This document shows, in pieces, positions 54,768-64,000 of a stretch of DNA of 64,000 nt; position 1 is the stretch's first letter, and each line of letters begins with the position of its first letter. Source of the DNA: CAVTWY01 sp963738575 (GTDB taxonomy: Bacteria; Pseudomonadota; Gammaproteobacteria; Burkholderiales; Burkholderiaceae_C); NCBI GenBank assembly GCA_963738575.1, contig CAVTWY010000004.1:682001-746000 (forward strand). The letters are read 5' to 3'. Below the pieces are notes generated by a model. That model saw only the letters and a list, made by a program, of their open reading frames with translations, made no database searches and was not told where the DNA came from. Made by a program: the position numbers and the translations under genes.

Positions 54768-55783
54768 TGTTGCGCACCTTCGGAGCACCCATGGCCGCCC
54801 GCACACCCACCGTCGCAAGCCTCGCCGCGACCATCCTCGCCTGCGCTGCCCTCCTGCCAGCAGCGATCCATGCGCAGGTAGCCTACCCTGACAAGTCGAT
54901 CCGTCTGGTGGTGCCCTTTGCCCCAGGCGGCGCGTCGGACCTAACGGCACGCTTGCTCGCGCAAAAAATGGGCGACTCGATGGGCCAGACCATCCTTGTC
55001 GACAACAAGCCCGGTGCCAACGGGTCGCTGGGTGCCGACATCGTGGCCAAGGCAACACCCAACGGCTACACGATCCTTATCACCGATCGCGGCTCGCTCA
55101 CGGTCAACCCAGCGCTTTACGCCAAGCTGCCCTACGATCCAGTCAAAGACTTCAGCCCCATCGGCATCGCAACCGAAGGCCCCTACGTCCTCGTTGCCAA
55201 TCCAAAACTGAACGTAAGCACACTGGGCGAACTCGTCGCGCTGTCAAAGGCCAAGCCGGGCACGCTCAACTACGCCAGTTTTGGCGTTGGCAGCATGGCG
55301 CAACTCAACCTCGAGGCGCTCAATCAGAAGATGGGGATCGATCTGGTGCACGTGCCCTACAAGGGCGCATCACCCGCAGCTCAGGCGGTGGTGGCCGGCG
55401 AAGTCGGGGTGAGCATCTCCACGGTGCCTGCGGTGCAGGGATTCATCAAGGACGGGCGCCTGCGCGCGTTGGCCGTGGGCGCCGACAAGCGCATGGCTTC
55501 ACTGCCCGGTGTGCCGACCATGGCCGAAGCAGGTGGGTCAAGTGACACCCTGGTGCCGGTGTACTTTGCGCTGCTCGCGCCAGCCGGCACGCCGCCCAGC
55601 GTCGTCTCGAAGCTCAACGCCGAGATGAAAAAAGCACTCGCCGACCCGGTGGTGGCTGAGCGGCTGGCCGGCGTCGGGCTCGTGGCGACAGGCAGCACGC
55701 CAGACGCCATGGCCGCGAGCATCCGGGAGGATCTGCCGCGCTTCGCGGCGCTTGTGAAGTCGATTGGCATCAAGCCCGAGTGA
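54767..55783 (+). CDS. Bug-family (TctC) periplasmic substrate-binding protein
   Basis: A 338-residue receptor with a Sec signal (AARTPTVASLAATILACAAL, cut near AIHAQ). The motifs LVVPFAPGGASDLTARLLAQ, ILVDNKPGANGSLGADIVAK and HVPYKGASPAAQAVVAGEV are textbook for the family. The start is either ATG 54767, coupled to the aldolase stop, or ATG 54791. It probably imports the hydroxyacid handled by the aldolase. No TctAB genes are nearby. Confidence 0.92.
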   Translation: MLRTFGAPMAARTPTVASLAATILACAALLPAAIHAQVAYPDKSIRLVVPFAPGGASDLTARLLAQKMGDSMGQTILVDNKPGANGSLGADIVAKATPNGYTILITDRGSLTVNPALYAKLPYDPVKDFSPIGIATEGPYVLVANPKLNVSTLGELVALSKAKPGTLNYASFGVGSMAQLNLEALNQKMGIDLVHVPYKGASPAAQAVVAGEVGVSISTVPAVQGFIKDGRLRALAVGADKRMASLPGVPTMAEAGGSSDTLVPVYFALLAPAGTPPSVVSKLNAEMKKALADPVVAERLAGVGLVATGSTPDAMAASIREDLPRFAALVKSIGIKPE

Positions 55784-55826
55784 TGCAGCGCGGCAATCGG
55801 CTTGCGTTTACGACACGGCTAGCGCC

Positions 55827-57236
55827 TCAAGCAGCAATTCGTGTGTCCACGATGCTCATCGTCACCGAGGTGCTGGGTACAGCCGACGCAACTGCTACCG
55901 AGACCGCGTCCGTGGCCCGACGGCCAATCGACACGTACTCAAACCCCAGGGCTTGCATGCGTTCGGGATCGAACAGGTTGCGCCCGTCAAAAACAACGGG
56001 TTGACGCAGTGCATGGCCCATGCGCTCAAAGTCGGGTGAGCGGTAAGCCTTCCACTCGGTTGCCACCACCAAGGCGTCGGCACCGTCCAGCGCTTCGAGG
56101 GGTGTGGCCGCAAAGGTCACGCCCGCGACACCCTGGAAGATGCGGCGGGCTTCGTTCATCGCCACGGGGTCGTGCGCCGCGATGTGCGCGCCACGGCGCA
56201 GCAGCTCGGCCATGATCGCGCGGCTTGGCGCCTCTCGCATGTCGTCGGTATCAGGTTTAAACGCCAGGCCCCACAGTGCAAAACGGCGACCTGTCAGGTC
56301 TTCGCCAAAGCGCTCGACGATGCGATCCACGAGTACGGTTTTTTGGCGCTCGTTGGCGCGCTCGACGGCGTTGAGCAGGTGCAGCGGCTCGCCAACGCCA
56401 GCGGCGCTGTGCAAAAGCGCCTTCACGTCTTTGGGAAAGCACGAGCCACCGTAGCCGCAGCCGGCGTACAAAAATTGATGGCCGATCCGAGGGTCGGCGC
56501 CAATGCCCCGACGCACCTGCTCGATGTCGGCCCCGAGCTTTTCCGCCAGCAGTGCAATCTCGTTCATGAAGCTGATGCGCGTGGCCAGCATGGCGTTGGC
56601 GGCGTACTTGGTCAGTTCGGCCGAGCGGATGTCCATGATCACCAGCTTGTCGCGCGTCCGCTGAAAGGGGTCGTACAACGCCTGCATCAGGTGCACGGCG
56701 CGGTCGTCGTCGGCGCCCACCACGATGCGGTCGGGCCGCATGAAGTCGTCGATGGCAGCACCCTCTTTAAGAAATTCTGGGTTGCTGACCACGCTGTAGG
56801 GCACGCTCACGCCGCGCTCGGCTTGCGCCGCAGCGATGGCCGCGTGCACGGCGCTGGCGGTGCCCACGGGCACGGTGCTTTTGTCGACCACCAATTTGTA
56901 GTCAGTCATGTGGTGGCCGATGCTGCGCGCAGCCGCCAGCACGTGCTGCATGTCGGCAGCGCCGTCCTCTTCGGGCGGGGTGCCCACGGCGATGAACTGG
57001 ATGGTGCCAAAGCGCACACCCTCTTTCAGGTCGGTGGTGAAGTGCAAACGCTCGGCAGCGACGTTGCGTTCAACCATGGCTTGCAATCCAGGCTCGTGAA
57101 TGGGTACTTGCCCACGGTTGAGCATCGCGATCTTGGTCTCGTCAAGGTCGATGCAAAGGACGTCGTTGCCCATTTCGGCAAAACAGGCGCCGGTCACCAA
57201 ACCGACGTACCCAGCGCCCACTACGGTTAGTTTCAT
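55827..57236 (-). CDS. ugd: UDP-glucose 6-dehydrogenase
   Basis: A 469-residue NAD-dependent enzyme oxidising UDP-glucose to UDP-glucuronate for polysaccharide or lipid A modification. The N-terminal Rossmann motif is VVGAGYVGLVTGACFAEMGN. The substrate region has VSNPEFLKEGAAIDDFMRPD, the catalytic Cys lies in GCGYGGSCFPKDVKAL, and the C-terminal UDP-binding domain contains LWGLAFKPDTDDMREAPS. It is 177 bp downstream of the outer-membrane factor on the same strand and may be the last gene of the glycan/export cluster. Confidence 0.95.
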   Translation of the reverse strand: MKLTVVGAGYVGLVTGACFAEMGNDVLCIDLDETKIAMLNRGQVPIHEPGLQAMVERNVAAERLHFTTDLKEGVRFGTIQFIAVGTPPEEDGAADMQHVLAAARSIGHHMTDYKLVVDKSTVPVGTASAVHAAIAAAQAERGVSVPYSVVSNPEFLKEGAAIDDFMRPDRIVVGADDDRAVHLMQALYDPFQRTRDKLVIMDIRSAELTKYAANAMLATRISFMNEIALLAEKLGADIEQVRRGIGADPRIGHQFLYAGCGYGGSCFPKDVKALLHSAAGVGEPLHLLNAVERANERQKTVLVDRIVERFGEDLTGRRFALWGLAFKPDTDDMREAPSRAIMAELLRRGAHIAAHDPVAMNEARRIFQGVAGVTFAATPLEALDGADALVVATEWKAYRSPDFERMGHALRQPVVFDGRNLFDPERMQALGFEYVSIGRRATDAVSVAVASAVPSTSVTMSIVDTRIAA

Positions 57237-57413
57237 CTTGGCTCCATGGGGGCCTCAAGGGTCGACCCACTCTGTGCTTGGCGCTCCGCGAGGCACCGGC
57301 TCGGGAGCTGAATCGCCGCCCTGCATTTGAGGGCAGGGGCCTGGGGTGCGCGATAACAGACAGAGCGCCTGGGGCGGCCCCTGATACATGTCTGGGGGCC
57401 GATTCAAGCCACT

Positions 57414-58844
57414 TCAGCGAGCGCGCACGGAGACTTCGCGGGGCGTTTGGGACGACTCGAGCCACGAGCCCCCCATGCTTTGATTCAAATCGACGGCTGC
57501 CGTGAAGCGTGCCAACGTGACGGCACTTTGGGTGGCCTGTGCGGCCAACAAGACGCGTTGCGCGTCAAGCACGGTGGCAAAGTCAACCGCCCCGTTGCGG
57601 TAACGCAGGTCGGCCATTTTGTGCGCCTCAAGGGCAAGGTTGACCACCTCGGCTTGGTGGGCAGCTTGCGCCGCCAGGTGCTGTGATGCGCTCAGGCTGT
57701 TTTCAACGTCGCGCAAAGCACGCAGGATCGCCTGGTGGTAGGTGTGAACCAGTTCGTCCTTGCGTGCTTGGTTGAAGGCCACTTGCCCGCGCAGACGACC
57801 GCCGTCAAAAATGGGCGCGGTCAGGCTGGCGGCGAGGGAGTAGATCACGCTGGAGGGGCGCAGCAGCAGCGAAAGCGCCGCGCTTTCCACGCCGCCGGCA
57901 GCGGTTAGTTTGAGGCTCGGAAACAAGGCGGCCCGCGCAGCTGCAAGGTCGGCGTCGGCCGCCACCAGGTCAGCTTCGGCTTGCGCGATGTCGGGCCTAT
58001 TTTCAAGTAGCGATGACGGCAGCCCAGCGGCCACCGTGGGCAATTTGACGGCGCTCAGGGGTGTGCTCGACAACTTCAAATCGTAGGGATGGCGCCCCAT
58101 CAGCACGGCCAGCGCATCGTTCGCCTGTTGCCGGCGTTGCAATATGGGTTCGAGGTCTGCTTTGACCGAGGCCACCAAGCCTTGTTGCCGAACCACTTCA
58201 AGTTTGGACACAGCGCCTGCCTGATGCTGCACATGCAACAGGTTGAGCACCGACTCCGCGTTGACCAGCGTGGACTTGGCGACGGCCACCTGATCTTGGG
58301 CTGAAAGCAGTTGAAAGTACGTGACAGCAACGGCCGCTTGCAGCGCCAACGACAGCGCACGCTGCGCATGAACGCTGCTATGAACCCGACTGAGGGCGGC
58401 ATCGCGGGCGCGTTGGTTCTTGCCCCAAACGTCGAGCTCGTAAGTGGCGCTTAAACCCGATTGGTATTGTGCCTTCTGGGTGGTGTTGGCACGCTTCTCG
58501 CGCGATGCGTTACCGCCTGCGCTTAGCGTTGGCATCAGACTGGCTCCGTCGATTTGGGCCAACGCACGCGCCTGAGCGATGCGGCTGCCGGCCGCCATGA
58601 CGTCTCGGTTGCCTTCGAGGACGGCTTTGATCAACCGGTCAAGCTCCGCGTTTTGAAAACTGCTCCACCAAGGGGCCCGGGTGGGCGCGCTGTCAACCAG
58701 CACGCCGCCAGTTTGCCATTGAACGGGCAGGGTGACTTCGGGGCGCCTGTAGGCAAAGCCACCAGCACATGCGCCCAGCATCGTGGTTAGCAGCGCCATG
58801 CAACCCAATCGGGTCAAAGCATCGCGGGTGCGGAGGGTGTTCAT
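57414..58844 (-). CDS. NodT-family outer-membrane efflux lipoprotein
   Basis: A 476-residue TolC-like channel subunit. The signal peptide ends in a lipobox (MLGACAGG), so it is a lipidated OprM/NodT-type factor. Two outer-membrane-efflux repeats are visible (ARALAQIDGASLMPTLSAGG; LLENRPDIAQAEADLVAADA), with long coiled helices between. It completes the tripartite machine with the MacA and MacB proteins encoded just upstream (40 bp gap). Confidence 0.92.
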   Translation of the reverse strand: MNTLRTRDALTRLGCMALLTTMLGACAGGFAYRRPEVTLPVQWQTGGVLVDSAPTRAPWWSSFQNAELDRLIKAVLEGNRDVMAAGSRIAQARALAQIDGASLMPTLSAGGNASREKRANTTQKAQYQSGLSATYELDVWGKNQRARDAALSRVHSSVHAQRALSLALQAAVAVTYFQLLSAQDQVAVAKSTLVNAESVLNLLHVQHQAGAVSKLEVVRQQGLVASVKADLEPILQRRQQANDALAVLMGRHPYDLKLSSTPLSAVKLPTVAAGLPSSLLENRPDIAQAEADLVAADADLAAARAALFPSLKLTAAGGVESAALSLLLRPSSVIYSLAASLTAPIFDGGRLRGQVAFNQARKDELVHTYHQAILRALRDVENSLSASQHLAAQAAHQAEVVNLALEAHKMADLRYRNGAVDFATVLDAQRVLLAAQATQSAVTLARFTAAVDLNQSMGGSWLESSQTPREVSVRAR

Positions 58845-58884
58845 GCAAAACTCCTGGATCGATGGGATGTAGTGGACGCTTGGC

Positions 58885-60861
58885 TCATTCGGCGCTCAGG
58901 GCCACCACGGGGTCGAGCCTTGCGGCTTTGCGGGCGGGCAGGTAGCCAAACAGCAGCCCGGTGGCGAACGCGCTGCCAAAGGCAAGCAACACAGGCATCA
59001 GTGAAAAGACAACGGGCTGGCCCATGCTGCGTGCCAACCAGGCCGTGCCCAGCCCCGCAAGCACACCCAACACGCCCCCGACGCTGCACACCATCAGCGC
59101 TTCGGTGTTGAACTGCAGCAAGATGTGCACTTGGCGGGCGCCCGTGGCCATGCGAACACCGATTTCGCGCACCCTCTCGGTCACGCTCACCAACATGATG
59201 TTCATCACGCCAATACCACCCACCAGCAGCGAGATGGCGGCGATCGACCCCAGCAAAACGGTAAGCGTGTTTTGGGTGTCGGCTGCGGTTTCCAGCACGT
59301 CGGCCATGTTGCGAATCTGAAAATCGTTTTTTCGGTGACGCGCCGTCAGCAGCATGCCGATCGCGCTCTGCGTCTCGTCAATGCGTATCACGTCGTCGAC
59401 CTGCACCGTGATGGCACGCACGTAGCGCTTGCCAAACAAGCGCATGCGTCCGGTGGTGATGGGGATGAAGACCACGTCATCCATGTCGCTGCCACTGGCG
59501 GTGGCACCCTTGGCGGCCATCACTCCAATCACTTGGAAGGGGATGTTGTTGACCAACACCTGGCTGCCCACGGGGTCGAAGCCACTCGGGTACAGGTTCG
59601 CAACCACCGTCTGCCCCAGCACCGCCACAGGCGCATGGCTTTTGACGTCGGCCTCGTTGAAAAACGAACCGTGGGCCATGCGCCATCCGCGGGCCAGGGG
59701 CAGGGCAGCACTGGTGCTGTTGGCGGTGGTCACGGTGTCAGCGCTGCCGGCCCGAAGGGTGACACCGCCGCTGTACTCGGGCACGGCGTGGGCAACATTG
59801 GGCACGTCGTCGATGGCGTCGGCGTCCTCGGGTAACAGCGTGACCGGTTCGCCACTGATTCGCACCCCACGCGCGCCCGGCCGCACCAGCAACAGGTCAG
59901 TGCCCATGGCCTCGATGCGGTTGAGCACTGCCTGCTTGCTGCCGTCACCAAGCGCCAACATGGCGACCACCGACCCCACACCAATGACGATGCCGAGCAG
60001 GGTCAGTGCCGTTCGAAACAAATTCACTTGAAGTGACCGCATGGCCATGCGCGTGGCCTCGGCAACGTCAGGCATCCACCCACCGGGTGCACGCGGTGCG
60101 TGCGGGGCAGGCAAGTGATGCGGCATCGCGGTTGGTGTGCTTGTCGCGGCGGATGGCTTGGTGCGTTGGTCTGCCACGATCAAGCCATCCTTGATTTCGA
60201 TCAAGCGTTCGGCTTGTTGCGCCAACGTGTGGTCGTGGGTGATCAGGATGATCGTGTGGCCTTGCGCATGCAAGCTGCGCAGCAGCGCCATCACGTCGGC
60301 GCCGCTGCGGCTGTCCAGGGCGCCCGTGGGCTCGTCGGCCAAAATCACGCGCCCGCCGTTCATCAAGGCACGCGCCACCGACACCCGCTGCTGCTGGCCC
60401 CCCGACAACTGGTTTGGTCGATGCGACAAGCGGTCGCCCAATCCCAGCGTGGTGAGAATGTGGCGTGCACGTTCACGCCGCTCGGTGCGGGGCGCGCCGG
60501 CATAAATGGCGGGCATTTCGACATTCTCAGCCGCCGTGGCATTGGTCAGCAAGTTGTAGCGCTGAAAGATAAAACCGAAGGTGTCGCGGCGAACCTGCGC
60601 CAGCCGGTCGCGATCAAACAGCGACACGTCCTCGCCACTCAAGTGATACGTCCCGGTGGTGGGTGTGTCGAGGCAGCCCAACAAGTTCATCAAGGTGGTT
60701 TTGCCTGACCCCGACTGGCCCATGATGGCCACGTATTCACCCGTTTGGATGGTGAGCGAGATGCCATGCAACACCTCGGTCTCCATGCCTGAAGCCTGGT
60801 AGGTTTTGGTGATGTTGCGCAGTTCGATCAGCGTCTGCGCCCCAGCCGATACGGCAGTCAT
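58885..60861 (-). CDS. macB: MacB-type ABC exporter (ATPase fused to permease)
   Basis: A 658-residue mechanotransmission ABC protein. Residues about 10-240 form the ATPase (Walker A GQSGSGKTTLMNLLGC, signature LSGGQQQRVSVARAL, Walker B VILADEPTGALDS, switch HD in LITHDHTL). A membrane span near 290 leads into the periplasmic MacB domain, followed by three FtsX-type C-terminal spans (ISLLVGGIGVMNIMLVSVTE). It drives efflux through a TolC-like channel. Known MacB substrates include macrolides, peptides and siderophores; the one here is unknown. It overlaps macA by 4 bp. Confidence 0.93.
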   Translation of the reverse strand: MTAVSAGAQTLIELRNITKTYQASGMETEVLHGISLTIQTGEYVAIMGQSGSGKTTLMNLLGCLDTPTTGTYHLSGEDVSLFDRDRLAQVRRDTFGFIFQRYNLLTNATAAENVEMPAIYAGAPRTERRERARHILTTLGLGDRLSHRPNQLSGGQQQRVSVARALMNGGRVILADEPTGALDSRSGADVMALLRSLHAQGHTIILITHDHTLAQQAERLIEIKDGLIVADQRTKPSAATSTPTAMPHHLPAPHAPRAPGGWMPDVAEATRMAMRSLQVNLFRTALTLLGIVIGVGSVVAMLALGDGSKQAVLNRIEAMGTDLLLVRPGARGVRISGEPVTLLPEDADAIDDVPNVAHAVPEYSGGVTLRAGSADTVTTANSTSAALPLARGWRMAHGSFFNEADVKSHAPVAVLGQTVVANLYPSGFDPVGSQVLVNNIPFQVIGVMAAKGATASGSDMDDVVFIPITTGRMRLFGKRYVRAITVQVDDVIRIDETQSAIGMLLTARHRKNDFQIRNMADVLETAADTQNTLTVLLGSIAAISLLVGGIGVMNIMLVSVTERVREIGVRMATGARQVHILLQFNTEALMVCSVGGVLGVLAGLGTAWLARSMGQPVVFSLMPVLLAFGSAFATGLLFGYLPARKAARLDPVVALSAE

Positions 60862-62042
60862 AGCTTGGCCGGGCGCTTGCTGCTGCCCTTGGATTTGATG
60901 TCACGGCTCGGCTCGGCATTCGCGGCGACGACGACCTTGTCGCCTTCAGCCAAGCCCGATACCACCTGAGCCATCAGCCGCGTGGTGACACCCACGGTGA
61001 CGTTGCGCTCTTCAATGCCGGCGTTGGTCACCACGCGAACCCGCGCGACCTTTTTGTCTTGATCGGGACCTTTGGCCGTCTTGGTGTCACGCTTGCTGTT
61101 GATGGCCGCCACGGGAATGAGGAGGGTGTTCTTGGCCTTGCCGAGCACGAAGAAAACCTGGGCACTCATTTGCGTCATCAGCTGGCGGTCGGCATTGTCA
61201 ACATCAAACAAGACGTTGTAGAGCACCACATTGTTCACGGTCTCTGGGGTGGGCAGGATTTGTCGCAATTTGGCCTGCCAACGCCGATCGGGTCGGCCCA
61301 GGGTGTGAAAGTAGACCTCAGTGCCAGGCGCAAGACGCACCACGTCGGCCTCTGACACCTGCGTGACGACGGTGACTTTGTCGAGCCGGGCCAACCGCAT
61401 CAGGATGGGGGCTTGCTGGTTCGTGTTGAGCGTTTGGCCTTGACGTGCTTGGAGTGCAACCACCGTGCCAGACATGGGGGCGATAATTTTTGCGTAGCCT
61501 AGGTTGGTTTGATCCACACGCAGCGTGGCCGCCGTTTGCTGGCGTTGAGCCCTCAATGCCGACACTTGCGCCGCCGTCACCTGCGTGGCAGCCTTGGTGG
61601 TTTCAAGCGCGTCGCGGCTTACCGCGTCTTGCGCAAACATGGCCGTGTTGCGTTGGTGTTGGCGTGCAGCCAGGGCCAACTGAGCTTGTTTTTCTTCGAT
61701 CTGTGCGGCAAGGCTTAACATGGTGGCCTGACCCGCCTCAACCTTGGCCGTCAGCACCGCCGTGTCAATCTCGGCAACCACGGCGCCCTTTTCAACGGTG
61801 TCACCGACGTTGACGTTCAGGCGTTTGAGCTGCCCCGCAACCTGCGTGCCGACATCGACAAATTCAAGCGGCTGGATGGAACCCAGTGCTGTCACGGTGT
61901 CTTCGATGTCACCGCGCACAACGGCCACCGTGGCATGGTCTTCAGCCGATGCCTTGGCGCCCGTGCGAGCACAAAAGCCCACACTCAACGCCACCACGCC
62001 TGCGGCGGCAGCCAACATCCATCGTGATGGTTGGTATCTCAT
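60858..62042 (-). CDS. macA: MacA-type periplasmic adaptor protein
   Basis: A 394-residue membrane-fusion protein with an N-terminal anchor (RWMLAAAAGVVALSVGF). A barrel-sandwich/lipoyl half (GSIQPLEFVDVGTQVAGQLK) is followed by a long alpha hairpin (residues about 95-175) and the C-terminal beta-barrel and MP domains. It links MacB to the outer-membrane factor. ATG 62042 overlaps the deacetylase stop (ATGA); the open frame upstream to 62156 belongs to the antisense of that gene and is ignored. Confidence 0.92.
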   Translation of the reverse strand: MRYQPSRWMLAAAAGVVALSVGFCARTGAKASAEDHATVAVVRGDIEDTVTALGSIQPLEFVDVGTQVAGQLKRLNVNVGDTVEKGAVVAEIDTAVLTAKVEAGQATMLSLAAQIEEKQAQLALAARQHQRNTAMFAQDAVSRDALETTKAATQVTAAQVSALRAQRQQTAATLRVDQTNLGYAKIIAPMSGTVVALQARQGQTLNTNQQAPILMRLARLDKVTVVTQVSEADVVRLAPGTEVYFHTLGRPDRRWQAKLRQILPTPETVNNVVLYNVLFDVDNADRQLMTQMSAQVFFVLGKAKNTLLIPVAAINSKRDTKTAKGPDQDKKVARVRVVTNAGIEERNVTVGVTTRLMAQVVSGLAEGDKVVVAANAEPSRDIKSKGSSKRPAKL

Positions 62043-62830
62043 GATCGTTCTCCAGTTGGGGCGTCTGCTGCGGCAGAAGGTTTGAGCAATTCGCGCATGG
62101 GTCGCCAACGCGCCTTGGGGTGGCGTGACCAACACGCCAACCACGATTGCAGCCATTGAAGTTCAGGGTCGTTCATCTCGGCGTGGTGCAACATCAACCC
62201 GACCGTTGCACCACTTTGCACGTGGCGCGCCAGGTCCTGCGACATGGCAAGGCCCGCGTCCGATGCGGGGCCGTCGGTGGCTTTTCGCGCTTGGCGTTGG
62301 TGTTTGCACCAGTCAACGTCAACGTTCAATTCAGGCAGCGCCTGCTGGGGTGGCGCCGTGCGGTCGCGCGACAGCCCTGCGTAACCGAGCTCGGCCAACA
62401 AGGCCGGGGTTGCACGGCTGCAGCGGTTCCAAGGTGGGGTGAAGAAGTTTTCAAGTCGGTCGCCAAAGAGCTGTTGCAGGTGCTCGCGACCTGTCTCCAA
62501 GTCATGGCGCTGGGCCGCCAGGTCGCGCGCGTCGCCAAACTCGCACCGCCGTCCGGTGGGTTCGAAGTTGCAATGGGCGTGGCCATGTTGGTGCAAGCCG
62601 ATCAGGCCGTCGGCGGCGTCAACGCACGCGCGCAATTCGGCGGCCAGCGCAGCCCCCGTGGCCTGCGGAATCACGGCAAGATCGATGGGCACGCGTGCTC
62701 GTTGCGTGCACGCAAGCAATGCAAAAAGGCGTTCGTCGTTCCATCCCGTGTCGTCGTCGCGGATGAAGAAGTTGACGGGCGTTTCAACCGCATTTAGTGC
62801 CGCAAGCACGGTTTGTGCACTGGCGTTCAT
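62039..62830 (-). CDS. Polysaccharide deacetylase family (CE4-like) protein
   Basis: A 263-residue protein without a signal peptide, so probably cytoplasmic. CE4-like motifs are the acidic FFIRDDDTGW near residue 25, metal-ligand-type HQHGHAHCN near 80, FFTPPWNR near 130 and GLMLHHAEM near 220. It would remove acetyl groups from a sugar, possibly a glycolipid precursor made by the adjoining glycosyltransferase. It overlaps both neighbours by 4 bp, a strong sign of a shared pathway. Confidence 0.85.
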   Translation of the reverse strand: MNASAQTVLAALNAVETPVNFFIRDDDTGWNDERLFALLACTQRARVPIDLAVIPQATGAALAAELRACVDAADGLIGLHQHGHAHCNFEPTGRRCEFGDARDLAAQRHDLETGREHLQQLFGDRLENFFTPPWNRCSRATPALLAELGYAGLSRDRTAPPQQALPELNVDVDWCKHQRQARKATDGPASDAGLAMSQDLARHVQSGATVGLMLHHAEMNDPELQWLQSWLACWSRHPKARWRPMRELLKPSAAADAPTGERS

Positions 62831-64000
62831 GCTGCATTCCGGGTGACTGACCGTTCCGCGCCTTGGTGCAAGTCGCGCAGCGATACCGCCGTTTGGTAGG
62901 CGCCGTCCAGCTTGAGCGCGGCGGCTCGTGGTTGAAACACCATCAAGGCGTCGATCGCCGCCGCCAATACGGTAGGCGTCAGGGCGTCGGCACTCAGGGT
63001 CTGCATGGCGCCTCTAGCAGCCATCCGAGCAGCCCGTTCGGTCTGTTCGTTCTCACCGGGCGCTGCATACGGCACCACCAAGGCTGGCACGCCAGAGACC
63101 ACGATGTCCAGCGCCGTGTTGTAGCCGCACTGGCTGATGGACAGGCGCGCCTGGCGCATTTCGTGGACCATGTCTGGCACGTGACGCAGCAGCTCGACGT
63201 CATCCTCGCCCTGCACACTCTGCTGCAATGCGGCCCATGCGTCGTTGGGCAAGAAGGGCCCCGTGATGATGCGCATCGGGATGGGTAGACGCAACAGGCG
63301 ACGAGCCGCCAGTGCGGTGCGAAACAGCTCGGTACCCACCATGCCGCCACCCGCTGACACCAGCACCTGCTGGCCTCGCGGTTGGTGCCCCACGGGTGGG
63401 CGCCACGGCACCACGCAACCGGTGTAATGCACGGGTGTGCGCATCGGCCGGCGAGGGTTGAAACTGTCTTCCAAGCGCGCAAAGGAAGGGTCGGCATGCA
63501 CCAAGACCGCATCGAAGTACCGGTCGGTCAGCCAACGGGCTCGGTCGTCGTGGTGCTGTTGGTCGGGCCGCGCGTCAACCAAGATGTCGCGCAGGCTGCA
63601 AGCCACCAGCGCCGGTGCCCCTGCTTGCTTTTTCGCGGCGCGAATCATCGGCAAAATTTCGCCGGCAAACTTCTTGCGCCCAAAGGGGAACAGCTCCACC
63701 AACAGCACCGCAGGACGATGCTGGCGCACGGCGTCGTCGATCATCGTGCGCCGTGCCAGCTGTGCTTGGGCCACGCCGTGCGTGGCATCGCGGCTGATCA
63801 CGGTGTGGCCGTCGTCCATGCCCAGCGCGGGCAAGTCGACGATCTCAAGACCACTGGGCACGGGCAGGCCAGACGGCAGTCGCCCACCGTTGAGAAACAC
63901 TACGTGAAAGTGCTCCATCAGCGCTGCTGCCAGGGCAAATGAGCGCGTCAGATGCCCGATGCCCAGCGAGTGTTGGCAATAGAAAATCAGCGTGGGCCGC
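62827..64000 (-). CDS. MurG-like GT-B glycosyltransferase (5' end beyond window)
   Basis: The frame is open to the window edge and reads IFYCQHSLGIGHLTRSFALA before the first internal Met at 63918, so the true start lies past 64000. At least 390 residues are present. The N-terminal GIGHLTR loop and C-terminal VSAGGGMVGTELF and SQCGYNTALDIVVSGVPALV match GT-B enzymes of the MurG type, with a nucleotide-sugar site in the second half. Sugar donor and acceptor are unknown. It overlaps the deacetylase by 4 bp. Confidence 0.88.
   Translation of the reverse strand, partial: RPTLIFYCQHSLGIGHLTRSFALAAALMEHFHVVFLNGGRLPSGLPVPSGLEIVDLPALGMDDGHTVISRDATHGVAQAQLARRTMIDDAVRQHRPAVLLVELFPFGRKKFAGEILPMIRAAKKQAGAPALVACSLRDILVDARPDQQHHDDRARWLTDRYFDAVLVHADPSFARLEDSFNPRRPMRTPVHYTGCVVPWRPPVGHQPRGQQVLVSAGGGMVGTELFRTALAARRLLRLPIPMRIITGPFLPNDAWAALQQSVQGEDDVELLRHVPDMVHEMRQARLSISQCGYNTALDIVVSGVPALVVPYAAPGENEQTERAARMAARGAMQTLSADALTPTVLAAAIDALMVFQPRAAALKLDGAYQTAVSLRDLHQGAERSVTRNAA

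Overview
The window is GC-rich, densely coded bacterial chromosome. It suggests a betaproteobacterium of the order Burkholderiales, probably Comamonadaceae-like. The evidence is three Bug/TctC-type periplasmic receptors, a PF10136 'site-specific recombinase' beside apaG and mltA, an rpe-gph-trpE run, a fused indolepyruvate oxidoreductase, and abundant c-di-GMP signalling genes. No rRNA, tRNA, CRISPR array or recognisable transposase was seen.

Layout. 1-16.9 kb is mostly housekeeping and signalling: a cut-off sCache sensor, the fused IorAB-type oxidoreductase, a diguanylate cyclase, a Bug receptor with a LigI-like amidohydrolase, a secreted subtilase ending in 18-bp (GFILNE) repeats, a PAS-GGDEF-EAL protein, YkvA, MltA, the PF10136 protein and ApaG. 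17-37.2 kb is a catabolic and import block. It holds DUF1214/DUF1254 proteins, a Bug receptor, an SDR, a Baeyer-Villiger-type monooxygenase, LysR and an M20 amidohydrolase. These are followed by a complete dipeptide-type ABC importer with a GMC oxidoreductase, facing an aldehyde dehydrogenase and a TRAP transporter. 37.4-38.2 kb is a VapBC toxin-antitoxin pair. 38.2-41.8 kb is rpe, a DsrE-like protein, gph, a Trp-codon-rich leader peptide and trpE.

41.8-53.9 kb is a defence-type island directly abutting trpE: a SEC-C protein, hsdM, a DUF1016 nuclease, hsdS, a coupled XRE-ImmA/PIN pair, an 826-bp non-coding stretch with a duplicated hairpin element, fic and hsdR. hsdM, fic and hsdR each carry many single-base frameshifts, while the genes between them are intact. 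54-55.8 kb is a class II aldolase with a Bug receptor. 55.8-64 kb, all on the minus strand, is a glycosyltransferase, a polysaccharide deacetylase, MacA, MacB, a NodT-family outer-membrane factor and UDP-glucose dehydrogenase. The first four overlap by 4 bp at each junction.

The observations most worth follow-up are the subtilase hexapeptide tract with its one-base phase break, the Trp leader before trpE, the two apparent interruptions of conserved synteny (apaG/rpe and trpE/trpG), the uneven frameshift density in the restriction island, and the MacAB exporter translationally linked to glycan enzymes. Assignments rest on motifs and family knowledge read by eye. No database search was possible.
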